From: Archangium violaceum
Lineage (GTDB): Bacteria; Myxococcota; Myxococcia; Myxococcales; Myxococcaceae
NCBI RefSeq assembly: GCF_016859125.1
Contig: NZ_CP069338.1
Coordinates: 4,403,501-4,467,500, forward strand
DNA length: 64,000 nt
Reading direction: 5' to 3'
Shown: one piece after another, positions 16,509 to 25,118 of the stretch
How positions within the stretch are numbered: the first letter of the stretch is position 1
How the letters are laid out: the number at the start of each line of letters is the position of its first letter
Translations under genes and position numbers: made by a program
Notes under the pieces: generated by a model
What the model saw: only the letters and a program-made list of their open reading frames with translations
The model's database searches: none
What the model was told of the DNA's origin: nothing

Positions 16509-18221
16509 ATGGATGGGAGGGGGCGGTGGATCCGGCGCACGCTGGCGCTGATGGCGTGTCTCGGGGCGATCGGGTGTGGGTCCTCGGGCGGAACGGGCGA
16601 CACATCCGGAGCCGGAGTGGACACCGAGACCCCCTCGACTCCGGGAGCACAGACGCCCACGGACGGCACGCCGCCTTCCCCACCCTCGGACGGTTATCAA
16701 CCTCCGCTCCCACCTGACGCGGGCACGCCAGGGCACGGCGAGGGCACATCGCCTCCGAGGCCTGCTGTCTGCGCGCCCACTGGAGCGGGTCCTCACTGGC
16801 TCCAGGAAGGCGAGCCGCTGACGGTCACGCTCCGTTGCGGCACGGGTTACTCGGCGGCGGGGCTGCGCTTCACCGTGTCGCCCCTGCCGGACGGGGCGCG
16901 CGTGGACGAGGCGAGCGGCACCTTTACCTGGACACCCGGGAAGGCCCAGGCGGCCGTGTGGTTGCTCACCATCACCGAGCACAGCACGGGCGAGACGGGC
17001 ACCCTCGAGGTGGGTGTGGCCGACAACTGGCAGGCGCCGGGCAACGTCCGCGAGTTGGATCCATCCACGTACACCGAGGAGTACGGGCTGCCGGTGATGC
17101 ACCTGTTCTTCGAGGGGCAGCTCACCGCCGGTGGCTACCGCCCGGTGGAGCTCGTCTACCGCGGACACCGCTACACCGCGGAGGCCAAGTACCGCGGGGC
17201 CACCTCCAGCATCTTCCCCAAGCGCAACTACACCTTCAAATTCGCAAAGGAAGATCCGTTCAACGAGCCGGAGCTCGCGGGGGGGTTCACCGGCCGGCGC
17301 AAGCTGGTGCTCATCACCAGCTTCAATGACAACTCATACATCCGGCCGAGGCTCGCCTTCGAGCTGTGGAACCGGATGTCCCCGGACCACATCCAGGTGA
17401 AGACCTTCAGCGCGGTGCTCTACGTGAACGGACGCTTCTGGGGCCTCTTCACCGTGGCGGACCACGTGGACGAGCACCTGATGGAGCGGCACGGCCTCTC
17501 CGATGATGGAGACCTCTTCAAGGCGGTGGAGGCGGACGCGAACTTCTCGCGGCTCGACAAGAATGGCGCGCCCAAGGAGCCGCTCCAGCTCGGCTTCGAG
17601 AAGAAGGAGGGCAAGCCCAAGGACGGTTGGGTCGGCGCCTATGACACGCTGAACGACCTCATCGCCTTCGTCGCGGACTCGGATGCGCAGACCTTCCGCT
17701 CGCGGTGGGGCTCCCGGCTGAACACCCGGGACTACGAGGACTGGTGGATCTTCAATACGGCCATTCTCGGCACGGACTCGAGCGCGAAGAACGCCTACCA
17801 CTATTATGATCCGGCGACGCGGGCCCCCTGGCGCTTCATCCCGTGGGACCTCGACGCGAGCTTCGGACAGGGCTGGGACACGCGCCGGACCGGGTCCACG
17901 GTCCTCACGGACTTCACCGGGGCCAACCACCTCTTCGCCCGCATGCTGGCCGAGCCCACCATCGCCACGCCCATGCGCGAGCGCTACCGGGAGTTGCTGC
18001 GCGGCCCGCTGGCGAAGGAGGAGGTGCTGAAGCTCATCGACGGCTACATGCGGGAGATTCACGCCGTGGCCCTGCGCGACGAGGCGCGGTGGCTCCAGCA
18101 GTACCGCGCCTTCGAGCGCTGGAGCGACCGGACCGACTTCACCACCCACGAGCAGGAGGTGGAATACCTCCGCCAGTGGGTGGACGAGCGGTGGGAGCTG
18201 CTGGAGCGGCAGCTGCCGTAG
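16509..18221 (+). CDS. CotH-kinase-like lipoprotein
   Basis: A 570-residue exported protein. A signal sequence ends in AIGC (lipobox), followed by a Gly/Pro/Thr-rich linker to ~95 and an Ig-like putative domain (~100-175). From ~200 to the end is a CotH domain: KYRGATSSIFPKRNYTFKF near 220, then NTAILGTDSSAKN and FIPWDLDASFGQGW near 415-455. In Bacillus, CotH phosphorylates spore-coat proteins; similar secreted proteins occur in myxobacteria and many Gram-negatives. The WDLD and asparagine/lysine residues match the atypical kinase active site. A role in spore or cell-surface modification is inference. The start is ATG 16509. Confidence 0.85.
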   Translation: MDGRGRWIRRTLALMACLGAIGCGSSGGTGDTSGAGVDTETPSTPGAQTPTDGTPPSPPSDGYQPPLPPDAGTPGHGEGTSPPRPAVCAPTGAGPHWLQEGEPLTVTLRCGTGYSAAGLRFTVSPLPDGARVDEASGTFTWTPGKAQAAVWLLTITEHSTGETGTLEVGVADNWQAPGNVRELDPSTYTEEYGLPVMHLFFEGQLTAGGYRPVELVYRGHRYTAEAKYRGATSSIFPKRNYTFKFAKEDPFNEPELAGGFTGRRKLVLITSFNDNSYIRPRLAFELWNRMSPDHIQVKTFSAVLYVNGRFWGLFTVADHVDEHLMERHGLSDDGDLFKAVEADANFSRLDKNGAPKEPLQLGFEKKEGKPKDGWVGAYDTLNDLIAFVADSDAQTFRSRWGSRLNTRDYEDWWIFNTAILGTDSSAKNAYHYYDPATRAPWRFIPWDLDASFGQGWDTRRTGSTVLTDFTGANHLFARMLAEPTIATPMRERYRELLRGPLAKEEVLKLIDGYMREIHAVALRDEARWLQQYRAFERWSDRTDFTTHEQEVEYLRQWVDERWELLERQLP

Positions 18222-18224
18222 GGC

Positions 18225-18611
18225 TCAGGTGCCCTGCTGGATGAGCTCCACCCGGTAGCCGTCCGGGTCCTCGACGAAGGCGATGACCGTGGTGCCGTGC
18301 TTCATGGGACCCGGCTCGCGCACCACCTTGCCACCGGCCTTGCGGATGGCGTCGCAGGTGGCGTGGATGTCCGTCACGCCGAGGGCGACGTGGCCGTAGG
18401 CGTTGCCCAGCTCGTACTTCGAGGTGTCCCAGTTATGGGTGAGCTCCAGGGCGGGGTGGGTGTCCTCGGGGCCATAGCCCACGAAGGCCAGGGTGAACTT
18501 GCCGTCCGGGTAGTCCTTGCGGCGCAGCAGCTGCATTCCGAGGACGCGGGTGTAGAAGTCGAGCGACTTCTCGAGGTCTCCGACGCGGAGCATCGTGTGG
18601 AGGATTCGCAT
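18225..18611 (-). CDS. gloA: Lactoylglutathione lyase (glyoxalase I)
   Basis: A 128-residue VOC-fold enzyme of standard GloA length. [20 protein letters not shown] gives the first metal His, ALELTHNW the Glu, GHVALGVTD the second His, and the C-terminal GYRVELIQ the second Glu. It isomerises the methylglyoxal-glutathione hemithioacetal to S-lactoylglutathione. It follows the HEAT-like gene by 5 bp on the same strand, so they probably share an mRNA. Its stop is only 3 bp from the convergent CotH-like gene. Confidence 0.93.
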   Translation of the reverse strand: MRILHTMLRVGDLEKSLDFYTRVLGMQLLRRKDYPDGKFTLAFVGYGPEDTHPALELTHNWDTSKYELGNAYGHVALGVTDIHATCDAIRKAGGKVVREPGPMKHGTTVIAFVEDPDGYRVELIQQGT

Positions 18612-18616
18612 GCGCC

Positions 18617-19360
18617 CTACATAGCGGGCTCATGCGCGGGTGTCTCGGGCTTCCAGGCCTGCAATCGTCGCTGCAGGGCGGTGAGCGCCCAGAGGTCCGC
18701 GGGGTTGTCCGGCGCCACGGCCGAGAGGGCGCGCTCCAGGTGGGGCAGGGCGCCTGGCTCGCCCCACTCGGACAACCGGCGAAGGGCGGACAGCGAGGGA
18801 CCTACTTCGAGTGCGGCCAGCAACGTGTGCACCACGCGGGGACTGCGCTCGCGGCACAGCCGGTCCACCGCCTCGTGCCGCTCCTCGAAGGAGGCGTGAG
18901 GGTCCACCAGGACCGCGGAGAGCGCCTGGAACGTCTCCTCCGGCAGCAGGGGCTGGGGCACCGGGGGCGGCCAGTGCTCGAGCGTGATGCCGGTGGCGCC
19001 CGCCACGCTGCACTCGCGCTTCACCCCGTCCGCGCCGAACAGCTCGAGCAGCCGTCCCGGGGAGGGCATGCCCGCGTCCAGGACCCGCTGGGCCCGTTCG
19101 GCGAGGGTGGCCGAGTGCCCGAGCAGGTGGATGCGCAGCACGGACACCTCTTCCCGTGCGCAGGCCTCCTTCTCCACCCGCTTCCATTTCACGAAGACTT
19201 CCGCGAGCCCCCGCCCGTGCACGTACCACCGGTACTCCAGCCACACGGCGCTCAGGCGCTCGTCGAAGCGGGAGTCCTCGGGTTCGTACATCCTGGGCGC
19301 ACCCTCCCTCACATCCTGGAAGGAGGCGTCCAGCAGCGCCTGCACGTCGCTCAGTCGCAT
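18617..19360 (-). CDS. Hypothetical protein with HEAT-like C-terminal helices
   Basis: A 247-residue cytosolic protein that I do not recognise. The first ~125 residues look like a mixed alpha/beta domain ([37 protein letters not shown]). The last ~100 contain paired helices ([41 protein letters not shown]) resembling HEAT/PBS-lyase repeats, which usually mediate protein contacts. It is the first gene of a likely two-gene unit with gloA. Confidence 0.7.
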   Translation of the reverse strand: MRLSDVQALLDASFQDVREGAPRMYEPEDSRFDERLSAVWLEYRWYVHGRGLAEVFVKWKRVEKEACAREEVSVLRIHLLGHSATLAERAQRVLDAGMPSPGRLLELFGADGVKRECSVAGATGITLEHWPPPVPQPLLPEETFQALSAVLVDPHASFEERHEAVDRLCRERSPRVVHTLLAALEVGPSLSALRRLSEWGEPGALPHLERALSAVAPDNPADLWALTALQRRLQAWKPETPAHEPAM

Positions 19361-19503
19361 GGGAGTCAGGCGCAGTGTGTCACGCCCGAGCGGTGGAGGA
19401 GAAGCGGACCCGGGGACGAGTTGGCTCGACGTGGCCGGGCGGGACGGCTTTACTTCGCACAGGTGGCACGGTGGTGGTGCCCTTCACTCCCAGGAGGAAC
19501 TCG

Positions 19504-19986
19504 ATGGCGGATGGCGACAACGTGAATCTGGCGACGCTCGGCGCGGAGGCGGAGTTGGTGCGGCTCGGGACGGCGGTGGCCGACGTGCTGGCGAAGCTGA
19601 ACGATGTCACCGCGCAGCAGCAGCGAAGCATCCTGCAACTCGTCGTGGACTCGCGGATGGCCTGCGAGGCCGTGCGCGGTTCCTCCCCCGAGCCGAAGTC
19701 CGCCTCGCTCCCGCCCATCGAGCCGGCGCAGGCCGTGTCCCCGGCGGAGAAGTCCGCGGAGTCCGCCTCGCGGGCCGTCCACCCCGACGAGGTGCGCGCG
19801 CGGGCCCTGGCCGCCGTCTACGAGGCGGCGGCGCAGGCGCTCGGCCTGGCGTTCCACAACGCGGTGGCCAATCAGCAGCAGCTCAACGTCCTGGGTCAGG
19901 CGGCCTTGAGCCAGTCGGCCGTCCTCGTGCTCTCGGCGGGCTCCTCGAGCGAGTCGTCGCCGGCGGGTGCCCTCAAGGCGGGCTGA
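19504..19986 (+). CDS. RebB-like R-body family protein
   Basis: A 160-residue protein. The C-terminal half holds AAAQALGLAFHNAVANQQQ then LNVLGQAALSQSAVLVLS, which matches the RebB pattern (helix with NAVxxQQxxN...GQAA.. then a short hydrophobic end). R-body proteins of this family polymerise into extendable ribbons in Caedibacter, and Reb homologues occur in many proteobacteria. The N-terminal half is a separate helix with LNDVTAQQQRSILQL. It stands alone here; R-body loci usually hold several reb genes. The start ATG 19504 follows an AGGAGGAAC site. Confidence 0.6.
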   Translation: MADGDNVNLATLGAEAELVRLGTAVADVLAKLNDVTAQQQRSILQLVVDSRMACEAVRGSSPEPKSASLPPIEPAQAVSPAEKSAESASRAVHPDEVRARALAAVYEAAAQALGLAFHNAVANQQQLNVLGQAALSQSAVLVLSAGSSSESSPAGALKAG

Positions 19987-20002
19987 GTCGGAGTGGTTAC
20001 AC

Positions 20003-20037
20003 CCGGGGTCTGGCGAATGGCGTGCGCCGGACCCCGG
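20003..20037 (+). terminator. Hairpin after the RebB-like gene
   Basis: An inverted repeat CCGGGGTC ... GACCCCGG with a 19-nt spacer that itself can pair (TGGCG/CGCCG), 17 bp past the stop. The rest of 20038-20255 shows no convincing gene. Confidence 0.55.
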
Positions 20038-20255
20038 TGCCGGGCGAGGCCTTCTTCAGGAGATGGACGAGGCGCGGCGCGAGGAGATGTGAGGTGGAGG
20101 GCGCTCAGCGCCGGGTGACGGGAGCCGGGGCAGCGCGTGCACCGTGCCGCTCAGTACGTCGTAGTGCGCCGCGCCCAGCAGTGTTCCCACCAGCGCACCG
20201 CGGGGCCCGTGGACGGGTGTGTTCGTCCCACGAGGCCCCGGTGGGACGTCCGGGA

Positions 20256-20804
20256 CTACTCGGCGAGCGCCTTGTCGATGGCGGTCTTGAGCTCGGCGCT
20301 CTCCGGCGTCACCGAGCTGGGGAAGGCGGCGCGCACCTGGCCGTCCTTGCCGACCAGGTACTTGTGGAAGTTCCACTTGGGCTCGCCGTGCTTGCGCGCG
20401 AGGAACTCGTAGATGGGGGACTGGCCCTCGCCCTTGGTCTTCACCTTCTCGAGCATGGGGAAGGTGACCTTGTAGCGGAGCTCGCAGAACTTCGCGATCT
20501 GCTCGGCGCTGCCGGGCTCCTGGCCGCCGAAGTCGTTGGAGGGGATGCCGAGCACCACCACGCCCTTGTCCTTGTACTGGCCCCAGAGCTTCTCGAGGCC
20601 CGCGTACTGGGGCGTGTAACCGCATTCGGAGGCGGTGTTCACGACGAGCACCACCTTGCCCTTGTACTCGGAGAGGTTCACGGGCTGGCCATTGAGCTGC
20701 TTGGACTGCAGGTCATGAAAGGACATCGCACGCTCCGCGGAAACGGCGGCGGTGCCCAGCAGGAGGACCGCCGCGGTGAGGGAAATCATCAGTCGGTTGG
20801 ACAT
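20256..20804 (-). CDS. Glutathione peroxidase, exported
   Basis: A 182-residue thioredoxin-fold peroxidase. The signal peptide MSNRLMISLTAAVLLLG ends near VSAERA, suggesting the periplasm. Peroxidatic Cys lies in NTASECGYTPQY, FPSNDFGGQE-like GIPSNDFGGQEPG supplies Gln, and WNFHKYLVGKDG supplies Trp/Asn, the GPx catalytic tetrad. It reduces hydroperoxides using thioredoxin or glutathione. ATG 20804 is chosen because it gives a clean signal peptide; an earlier in-frame codon at 20840 would overlap the immunity gene. Confidence 0.92.
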   Translation of the reverse strand: MSNRLMISLTAAVLLLGTAAVSAERAMSFHDLQSKQLNGQPVNLSEYKGKVVLVVNTASECGYTPQYAGLEKLWGQYKDKGVVVLGIPSNDFGGQEPGSAEQIAKFCELRYKVTFPMLEKVKTKGEGQSPIYEFLARKHGEPKWNFHKYLVGKDGQVRAAFPSSVTPESAELKTAIDKALAE

Positions 20805-20836
20805 GCCGCCCCAGATGCCCGAGTCGGCGCCGCGTT

Positions 20837-21550
20837 TCAACGTGCTTGCAGGGGGAGGAAGGTCACACCGTCGAGTCCCAGGCGCTGGCAGGCTTCCGCG
20901 AAGCGCTCGGTGCAGACGATGACGGAGAAGTCCACCAGGCGGAAGATGTTCAGGTGGGCCGGTAGGGTGGTTGCATCCAACAGGAGGTCATCGGGCAGCC
21001 TGAGTCCGAAACGGCCACAGCGAGGGCAAGGAGGTTTTCGGTCTGGGGGGAGACAGTCCGGGTGGGCGTGGCCCACGGGCAGGAGCTCCAACTCGAAGAA
21101 CTCGGGCGATGCCCGCTGGCGGAAGCGCAGTTGGGTCGGGCAACCCTTGAGGTCTCGCAAACCCTCGTTCTTCAGTCTGTCGAGCGCTTCGCGCTGCACG
21201 AGCGGCCACCAGGGAGAGTGGACCGCGAGCTGTCCGAAGCGGCCCTGGGCCTTTCCCACGAGCGGGCCAAGGGCGGCACCAGGCTGCAGTAACGCACCTG
21301 GAGGTAGGAAGGGACGGACCAGCTCGCACATTCTTTCATATTCATCGATGGGCTCGGCGCGGGCCTCCTCGAAGTCGGCCTGGGCTGTGACCGGGGTGAG
21401 GTCCACCGAAGGATACGCTCTGGAATTGTCACCCCAGGTGGCTTTACAGGCAGGGCAACCAAGAACGCCCGGAATCTTCCACCTGTGTGTGGCGTCAATG
21501 TCCCCGGTGTAGTCCGACGCCCTGTCCTTCTTGATTCTGAAATATCGCAT
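20837..21550 (-). CDS. SitI-type double-CXXCG immunity protein
   Basis: A 237-residue protein with two CXXC pairs (Cys32/Cys35 in GCPACKATWG; Cys175/Cys178 in PCPRCGRFG), the hallmark of the myxobacterial paralogous TIGR02264/SitI6-like family. The C-terminus VIVCTERFAEAC..LGLDGVTFLPL resembles the ends of the other immunity proteins in this window. Known members protect cells from cognate SitA lipoprotein toxins passed between kin by TraA/TraB outer-membrane exchange. ATG 21550 is preceded by GAGGAA at a good distance, 14 bp after the toxin stop; an in-frame TTG overlapping that stop is the alternative. Confidence 0.82.
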   Translation of the reverse strand: MRYFRIKKDRASDYTGDIDATHRWKIPGVLGCPACKATWGDNSRAYPSVDLTPVTAQADFEEARAEPIDEYERMCELVRPFLPPGALLQPGAALGPLVGKAQGRFGQLAVHSPWWPLVQREALDRLKNEGLRDLKGCPTQLRFRQRASPEFFELELLPVGHAHPDCLPPDRKPPCPRCGRFGLRLPDDLLLDATTLPAHLNIFRLVDFSVIVCTERFAEACQRLGLDGVTFLPLQAR

Positions 21551-21564
21551 CGTTGTTCCTCGGC

Positions 21565-22314
21565 TCAATCCTGGCAGTACGGCACGAGCGGACCATTCAC
21601 CTTGAACAAGAACATGAGCTCGAATGCGAACCGCCAGATCTCCTTCGTGGTGGCTCCTTGGTTCTGCTCCTGGAACTGACGCCAGGCCTCATTCCACTGG
21701 CCACCCGAGGGCCCGCCACTGTGCAGCCATCGGTGGAAGCTCCTGGGGAGGCTGACCGTGAAGGCGTGAATGTCGATGTGCCTGCTCGTGAACCAATCGG
21801 CGAGATCCCGGGCCTGAGGGAAGATGTGGTGCTTCTCGAGCGGCTCGGGCGGGAGCATGCACGCGAGCGGGTGCCTCGGCGGATGCGTGCCCTGCTCGCG
21901 GGCCTTCCAGTTGTGCCAGGGGATTTCGAAGACGGGTTCTTCGTAGGTGGGCGCGGCCAGGGTGCGTCCCCACCAGCGGCTGGGGCTGCCCACCAGGGGA
22001 GGACGCATCGCCTGGGGCATGGGCCCGCGCGCCAGCACCACGGATGGGGACGCGTCCACCTCCACCAGGTTCCGGCAGCGCCACAGGGCGCAGCGTGCCT
22101 CGTCGCACAGCGGCACCACGCAGCTCGGGTCCGCACGGGCTTCCTCCCACGAGGACACGGCATCCGGCGCTTCGTCGTCCTCGCGCACGCCTGGCGCTGA
22201 AGTGGCACACGCGGCCAGCAGCACGCAGAGGAGCGCGAGCCATCGTGTAGCGGGCAGAAGGCTCAAGCTGAGCAGGTAGAAGCCGAGCACCCGCTGCGTG
22301 CCGTGGTCCGCCAT
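21565..22314 (-). CDS. SitA-type polymorphic toxin lipoprotein (TIGR02269-like)
   Basis: A 249-residue lipoprotein. RWLALLCVLLAAC is a lipobox signal. The C-terminal ~90 residues carry the toxin domain with KHHIFPQARDLADWF, LPRSFHRWLHSGG and a WNEAW segment, the pattern of the myxobacterial TIGR02269/SitA6-like family (His-rich, nuclease-like). Sit toxins are delivered cell to cell by outer-membrane exchange and kill siblings lacking the matching SitI. The immunity gene follows by 14 bp. Start: ATG 22314 puts the Cys near residue 36; an in-frame TTG at 22266 would give a more typical 20-residue signal. Neither has a strong ribosome site. Confidence 0.8.
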   Translation of the reverse strand: MADHGTQRVLGFYLLSLSLLPATRWLALLCVLLAACATSAPGVREDDEAPDAVSSWEEARADPSCVVPLCDEARCALWRCRNLVEVDASPSVVLARGPMPQAMRPPLVGSPSRWWGRTLAAPTYEEPVFEIPWHNWKAREQGTHPPRHPLACMLPPEPLEKHHIFPQARDLADWFTSRHIDIHAFTVSLPRSFHRWLHSGGPSGGQWNEAWRQFQEQNQGATTKEIWRFAFELMFLFKVNGPLVPYCQD

Positions 22315-22618
22315 GAAGTGCCCCAGCAGCCGCGGGGTGTATACTGCGTGGAGGCCGGAACGAGAGGCTCGCCTGGAGGGAGTTCCAAAGCTTCGCCAGA
22401 CGCGGTGACATCGATGGTCCTCTGGCGAGGGAGGGCTCCTGCATGGGCCATGTGGGTCCTCTCCACGAGCGTGGAGATGCATGCGGACAGCCGCAAGCCG
22501 CTCCCCAGCAACGGAGTCCCCGCACCGGAAGGTCCGCCCGGTGACCCGTACCCTCGGCCATGTCCTCCAGGATATGGGGGACTGTCCTCCAGGCCGCCCG
22601 CTCGGCTAGCGTGAGAGC
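22315..22618. other. 304-bp divergent intergenic region
   Basis: Lies between the SitA-like gene (minus) and the CapA-like gene (plus), so it should hold promoters for both. I see no coding sequence, hairpin or recognisable operator. Confidence 0.4.
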
Positions 22619-23917
22619 GTGTCCGTCGCTGCGTTCCTGCTCGTTCCGTTGTTGTGTGCCACCCCATCCCAGCGCGTGGAGCTCGTCTTCGGAGGAGATG
22701 TCATCCCCCATGGCGAGGTGAAGGAGGCCGCGGCCGACCACGCGCGCGTCGATTCGGGCGATGCCGGCCCGGCCCGCTCGATCAACAACGAGGGCTGGGA
22801 CCACATCTTCGGTCCCATCTCCAACGCGTTGCGCTCCGCCGACGTCGCGATGGTGAACCTGGAGACGCCCGTCAGTGGGGACCCCCGGGCCTCCACCGCG
22901 CCCCTACGCTTCGACGCACCGCCCGCCATGCTGCACGCGCTGGCCGCCGCTGGGGTGGACGTGGTGTCGCTCGCCAACAACCACGCCTTCGACCAGCGCC
23001 GCGCGGGCATCCAGGCCACCTGGGCGCACCTGGCCGAGGCGGGCCTCCAGGGTGTCGGCTCGGGTCCCTCCGAGGCCGCGGCGTGGGAGCCCCTCATCCT
23101 CGAGAAGCGCGGGATGCGGATCGGCTTCCTGGCCTTCACCCGGTGGCTCAACGGCGCTCGCAATCCGGTGGACCCGGATGTCTCTCCCCATGTCGCCTTC
23201 GTGCCCTATCCCTCGAGGTCCGCCAGGCTCGGTCTCGGTCCCGAGTCGGCCGTGGAGCTGGTGCGAGCCGCGGCCCGTCGCTGTGACGCGCTCATCGTCT
23301 CCATCCACTGGGGCATCGAGTACTCCCACGCACCGCAACCCGATGACCGCAAGCTGGCCCGGGCCCTCCTGGAGGCCGGAGCGCTCGCCATCATCGGCCA
23401 CCATCCCCACGTGCTGCAGCCCATCGAGTCGTACCGCACCACCTCCGGGCGCGACACGCTCATCGCCTTCTCCCTGGGCAACCTCATCGCGAACCAGGAC
23501 CGGCATTTCATCCAGGGCCGTCATATGGAGGAGGACGGCAGGAAGCGGGACTCGATGCTGTTGAAGCTCTCGCTCTCACGTCCCTCTCCGGGTGCGTCCG
23601 TGTCGCTGGAGGGCATGTCCGTCCTGCCGGTGTGGATCGAGAACAACCACTACGTCGCGCTCGGCAAGCGCAACGTGCCGCGCCACATCCAGCCCGTGCT
23701 GCTCGATGAGGAATTGCAGGCCATCAACGAGCGGCTCCTGGCGATCTCCGCGCGGGCCCTCACCGAGCCACAGGAGGTCCGTCAGGAGCGCACGGCGCTC
23801 GAACGCCGGTTGGAGCTGGCGCGGCGCCGGCGCGGACTCATCCTCCAGATCGCACTGCCCGCCGGCTCCGACGTGGGCACGGCGGAGTCCGGGACGCGTC
23901 CGGCTGGAGCGGGTTGA
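22619..23917 (+). CDS. CapA-family (poly-gamma-glutamate capsule type) metallophosphatase-like protein
   Basis: A 432-residue protein. The N-terminal hydrophobic MSVAAFLLVPLLCAT looks like a signal peptide; start GTG 22619. The CapA/calcineurin-like motifs are ELVFGGDVIPHG (metal Asp), MVNLETPVSG, VVSLANNHAFDQ, VSIHWGIEY and IIGHHPHVLQPIE. CapA proteins take part in making or exporting anionic surface polymers, but the enzymatic role is not settled. The last ~110 residues are outside the core domain and end in a charged helix. A palindromic repeat follows the stop. Confidence 0.88.
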   Translation: MSVAAFLLVPLLCATPSQRVELVFGGDVIPHGEVKEAAADHARVDSGDAGPARSINNEGWDHIFGPISNALRSADVAMVNLETPVSGDPRASTAPLRFDAPPAMLHALAAAGVDVVSLANNHAFDQRRAGIQATWAHLAEAGLQGVGSGPSEAAAWEPLILEKRGMRIGFLAFTRWLNGARNPVDPDVSPHVAFVPYPSRSARLGLGPESAVELVRAAARRCDALIVSIHWGIEYSHAPQPDDRKLARALLEAGALAIIGHHPHVLQPIESYRTTSGRDTLIAFSLGNLIANQDRHFIQGRHMEEDGRKRDSMLLKLSLSRPSPGASVSLEGMSVLPVWIENNHYVALGKRNVPRHIQPVLLDEELQAINERLLAISARALTEPQEVRQERTALERRLELARRRRGLILQIALPAGSDVGTAESGTRPAGAG

Positions 23918-23937
23918 GCCCCTCGGGGATTGATACT

Positions 23938-23958
23938 CCCTCTCCCGAAGGGAGAGGG
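23938..23958. repeat. Palindromic intergenic repeat, copy 2
   Basis: The same 9-bp stem as at 4512-4532 (CCCTCTCCC / GGGAGAGGG), with loop GAA, 20 bp after the CapA-like stop and between convergent genes. It could terminate transcription from both sides. Confidence 0.7.
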
Positions 23959-23995
23959 GAGCGTGCCGCGGTTGTCAGCGCATGTGCCCAGGGGC

Positions 23996-24400
23996 TCATC
24001 TGCCTGAAGCGGATTGGTCCTCGGGCTGCGCGCGCGTGCCCGGTTCCACGGTGTCCTGGTCGGCCTGTCCCTGGTCGGAGTCGAGCCCCTCGTCGTTCAC
24101 GCCCGGCTGGAGGACGCCCTCATCCTCGTCGAGCACGCCGGTGTCACCCGTGCCGCCGGTGCCGGGCTCGTTCGTCATGCCCTCGGTGCCGCCGGTGCCA
24201 GCGCCGCCGGTGCCGGGCTCGTCGAGCGTGTCCTGGTCCTCGGTGGTCGTGTCGGTGTTCTCCTGGGTGGTCTCCTCCTGCTGCTGCTGGAGGAGATCCT
24301 GCGGACGTGCCTCGGCGCGCTGGCTTCCAACGGTGCCCAGCGCCAGGGCCGCCGCGAACAGTCCCGCCAGGGTGAGACGCGTCTTCATTTTTCCGGCCAT
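23996..24400 (-). CDS. Secreted acidic Gly/Thr/Gln-rich low-complexity protein
   Basis: A 134-residue protein. MAGKMKTRLTLAGLFAAALALG is a signal peptide, probably cleaved near AEA. The mature part is low complexity: poly-Gln, then Glu/Asp/Thr, then repeats of the type GTGGAGTGGTEG. No folded domain is visible and I do not recognise it. ATG 24400 follows GGAGATGAAACG. ATG 24388 is an equally possible start. Confidence 0.65.
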   Translation of the reverse strand: MAGKMKTRLTLAGLFAAALALGTVGSQRAEARPQDLLQQQQEETTQENTDTTTEDQDTLDEPGTGGAGTGGTEGMTNEPGTGGTGDTGVLDEDEGVLQPGVNDEGLDSDQGQADQDTVEPGTRAQPEDQSASGR

Positions 24401-24500
24401 CGTTTCATCTCCGTCGGTTGGGGTGTCAGCTGCTTGACCCCGAACGTGGGCACGCGGGCTCCGACCCCGCAGGAGGCGCCTGCTCACCCGAACCCTCTCC

Positions 24501-24524
24501 GTCCCCTCGGGCGGCGAGGGGGAC
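24501..24524. promoter_or_regulatory. Imperfect inverted repeat in a divergent intergenic region
   Basis: GTCCCCTCG ... CGAGGGGGAC with one bulged base, between the secreted-protein gene (minus) and the XRE regulator gene (plus). It could be an operator or an attenuator-like hairpin; nothing else in 24401-24662 stands out. Confidence 0.25.
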
Positions 24525-24662
24525 TCCCGAGGTCATGGGGAATACATGGTGGAGGGGACCGGAGCGGTGGGGCTTCCGAGTGGGAGGGGATTCCGCAAGT
24601 CCCTAGGCGCGGGTTGGCCTCTCGGGTAATGTCCTCCAACGTCTCTTTGGACGTCAGGCACC

Positions 24663-25064
24663 ATGGCATCGAAACGTACCCCTCCCCCCACTTCGCAGCA
24701 GCGCATGGACGACAAGCTGGCTCTGGCCCTGGGAGCGGCGGCACGTGCCGCCCGGCTGCGCGCGGGGCTCACCCAGGCGGAGGCGGCCGAGAAGGTCGGC
24801 CTGGCCCCGGGCGTCTACGGTCGCATCGAGCGTGGAGGAATGATGCCCAGCGTCCCCACGCTGCGCCGTCTGAGCATCGTCCTGAAGATTCCCTCGGACA
24901 CGCTGCTGAGCCTGAGTCACTCGGAGGTGACGGCCTGGGTGGACTCGCTACCGCCCCGGGAGGAGCGCTCCCCGGATCTGCGGCGGCTCGCGCGCTCGTT
25001 GCGCAACCTGTCCCCGGCCCAGCTCAAGGTGCTCAACATCATCGCCACCGCGCTCACGCGCTGA
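24663..25064 (+). CDS. XRE-family helix-turn-helix regulator
   Basis: A 133-residue DNA-binding protein. The HTH spans about residues 24-77: AARAARLRAGLTQAEAAEKVG, PGVYGRIERGGMMPSVPTLRRL, typical of Cro/CI/XRE. The C-terminal ~50 residues (LRRLARSLRNLSPAQLKVL) form helices that may dimerise. The start ATG 24663 gives MASKRTPPPTSQQ. Targets unknown. It is the plus-strand partner of the convergent PLP enzyme. Confidence 0.88.
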   Translation: MASKRTPPPTSQQRMDDKLALALGAAARAARLRAGLTQAEAAEKVGLAPGVYGRIERGGMMPSVPTLRRLSIVLKIPSDTLLSLSHSEVTAWVDSLPPREERSPDLRRLARSLRNLSPAQLKVLNIIATALTR

Positions 25065-25118
25065 GCCAGGTCGGGAAGGCCATCCCGACCCGATGGGGCA
25101 GGTTGGCCCGTTTCCAGC

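Noticed and set aside
20038-20255. Possible gene fragment opposite the gap (LVGTLLGAAHYDVLSGTVHAL)
   Set aside because: Too short, no start of its own, and no family that I can name with confidence.
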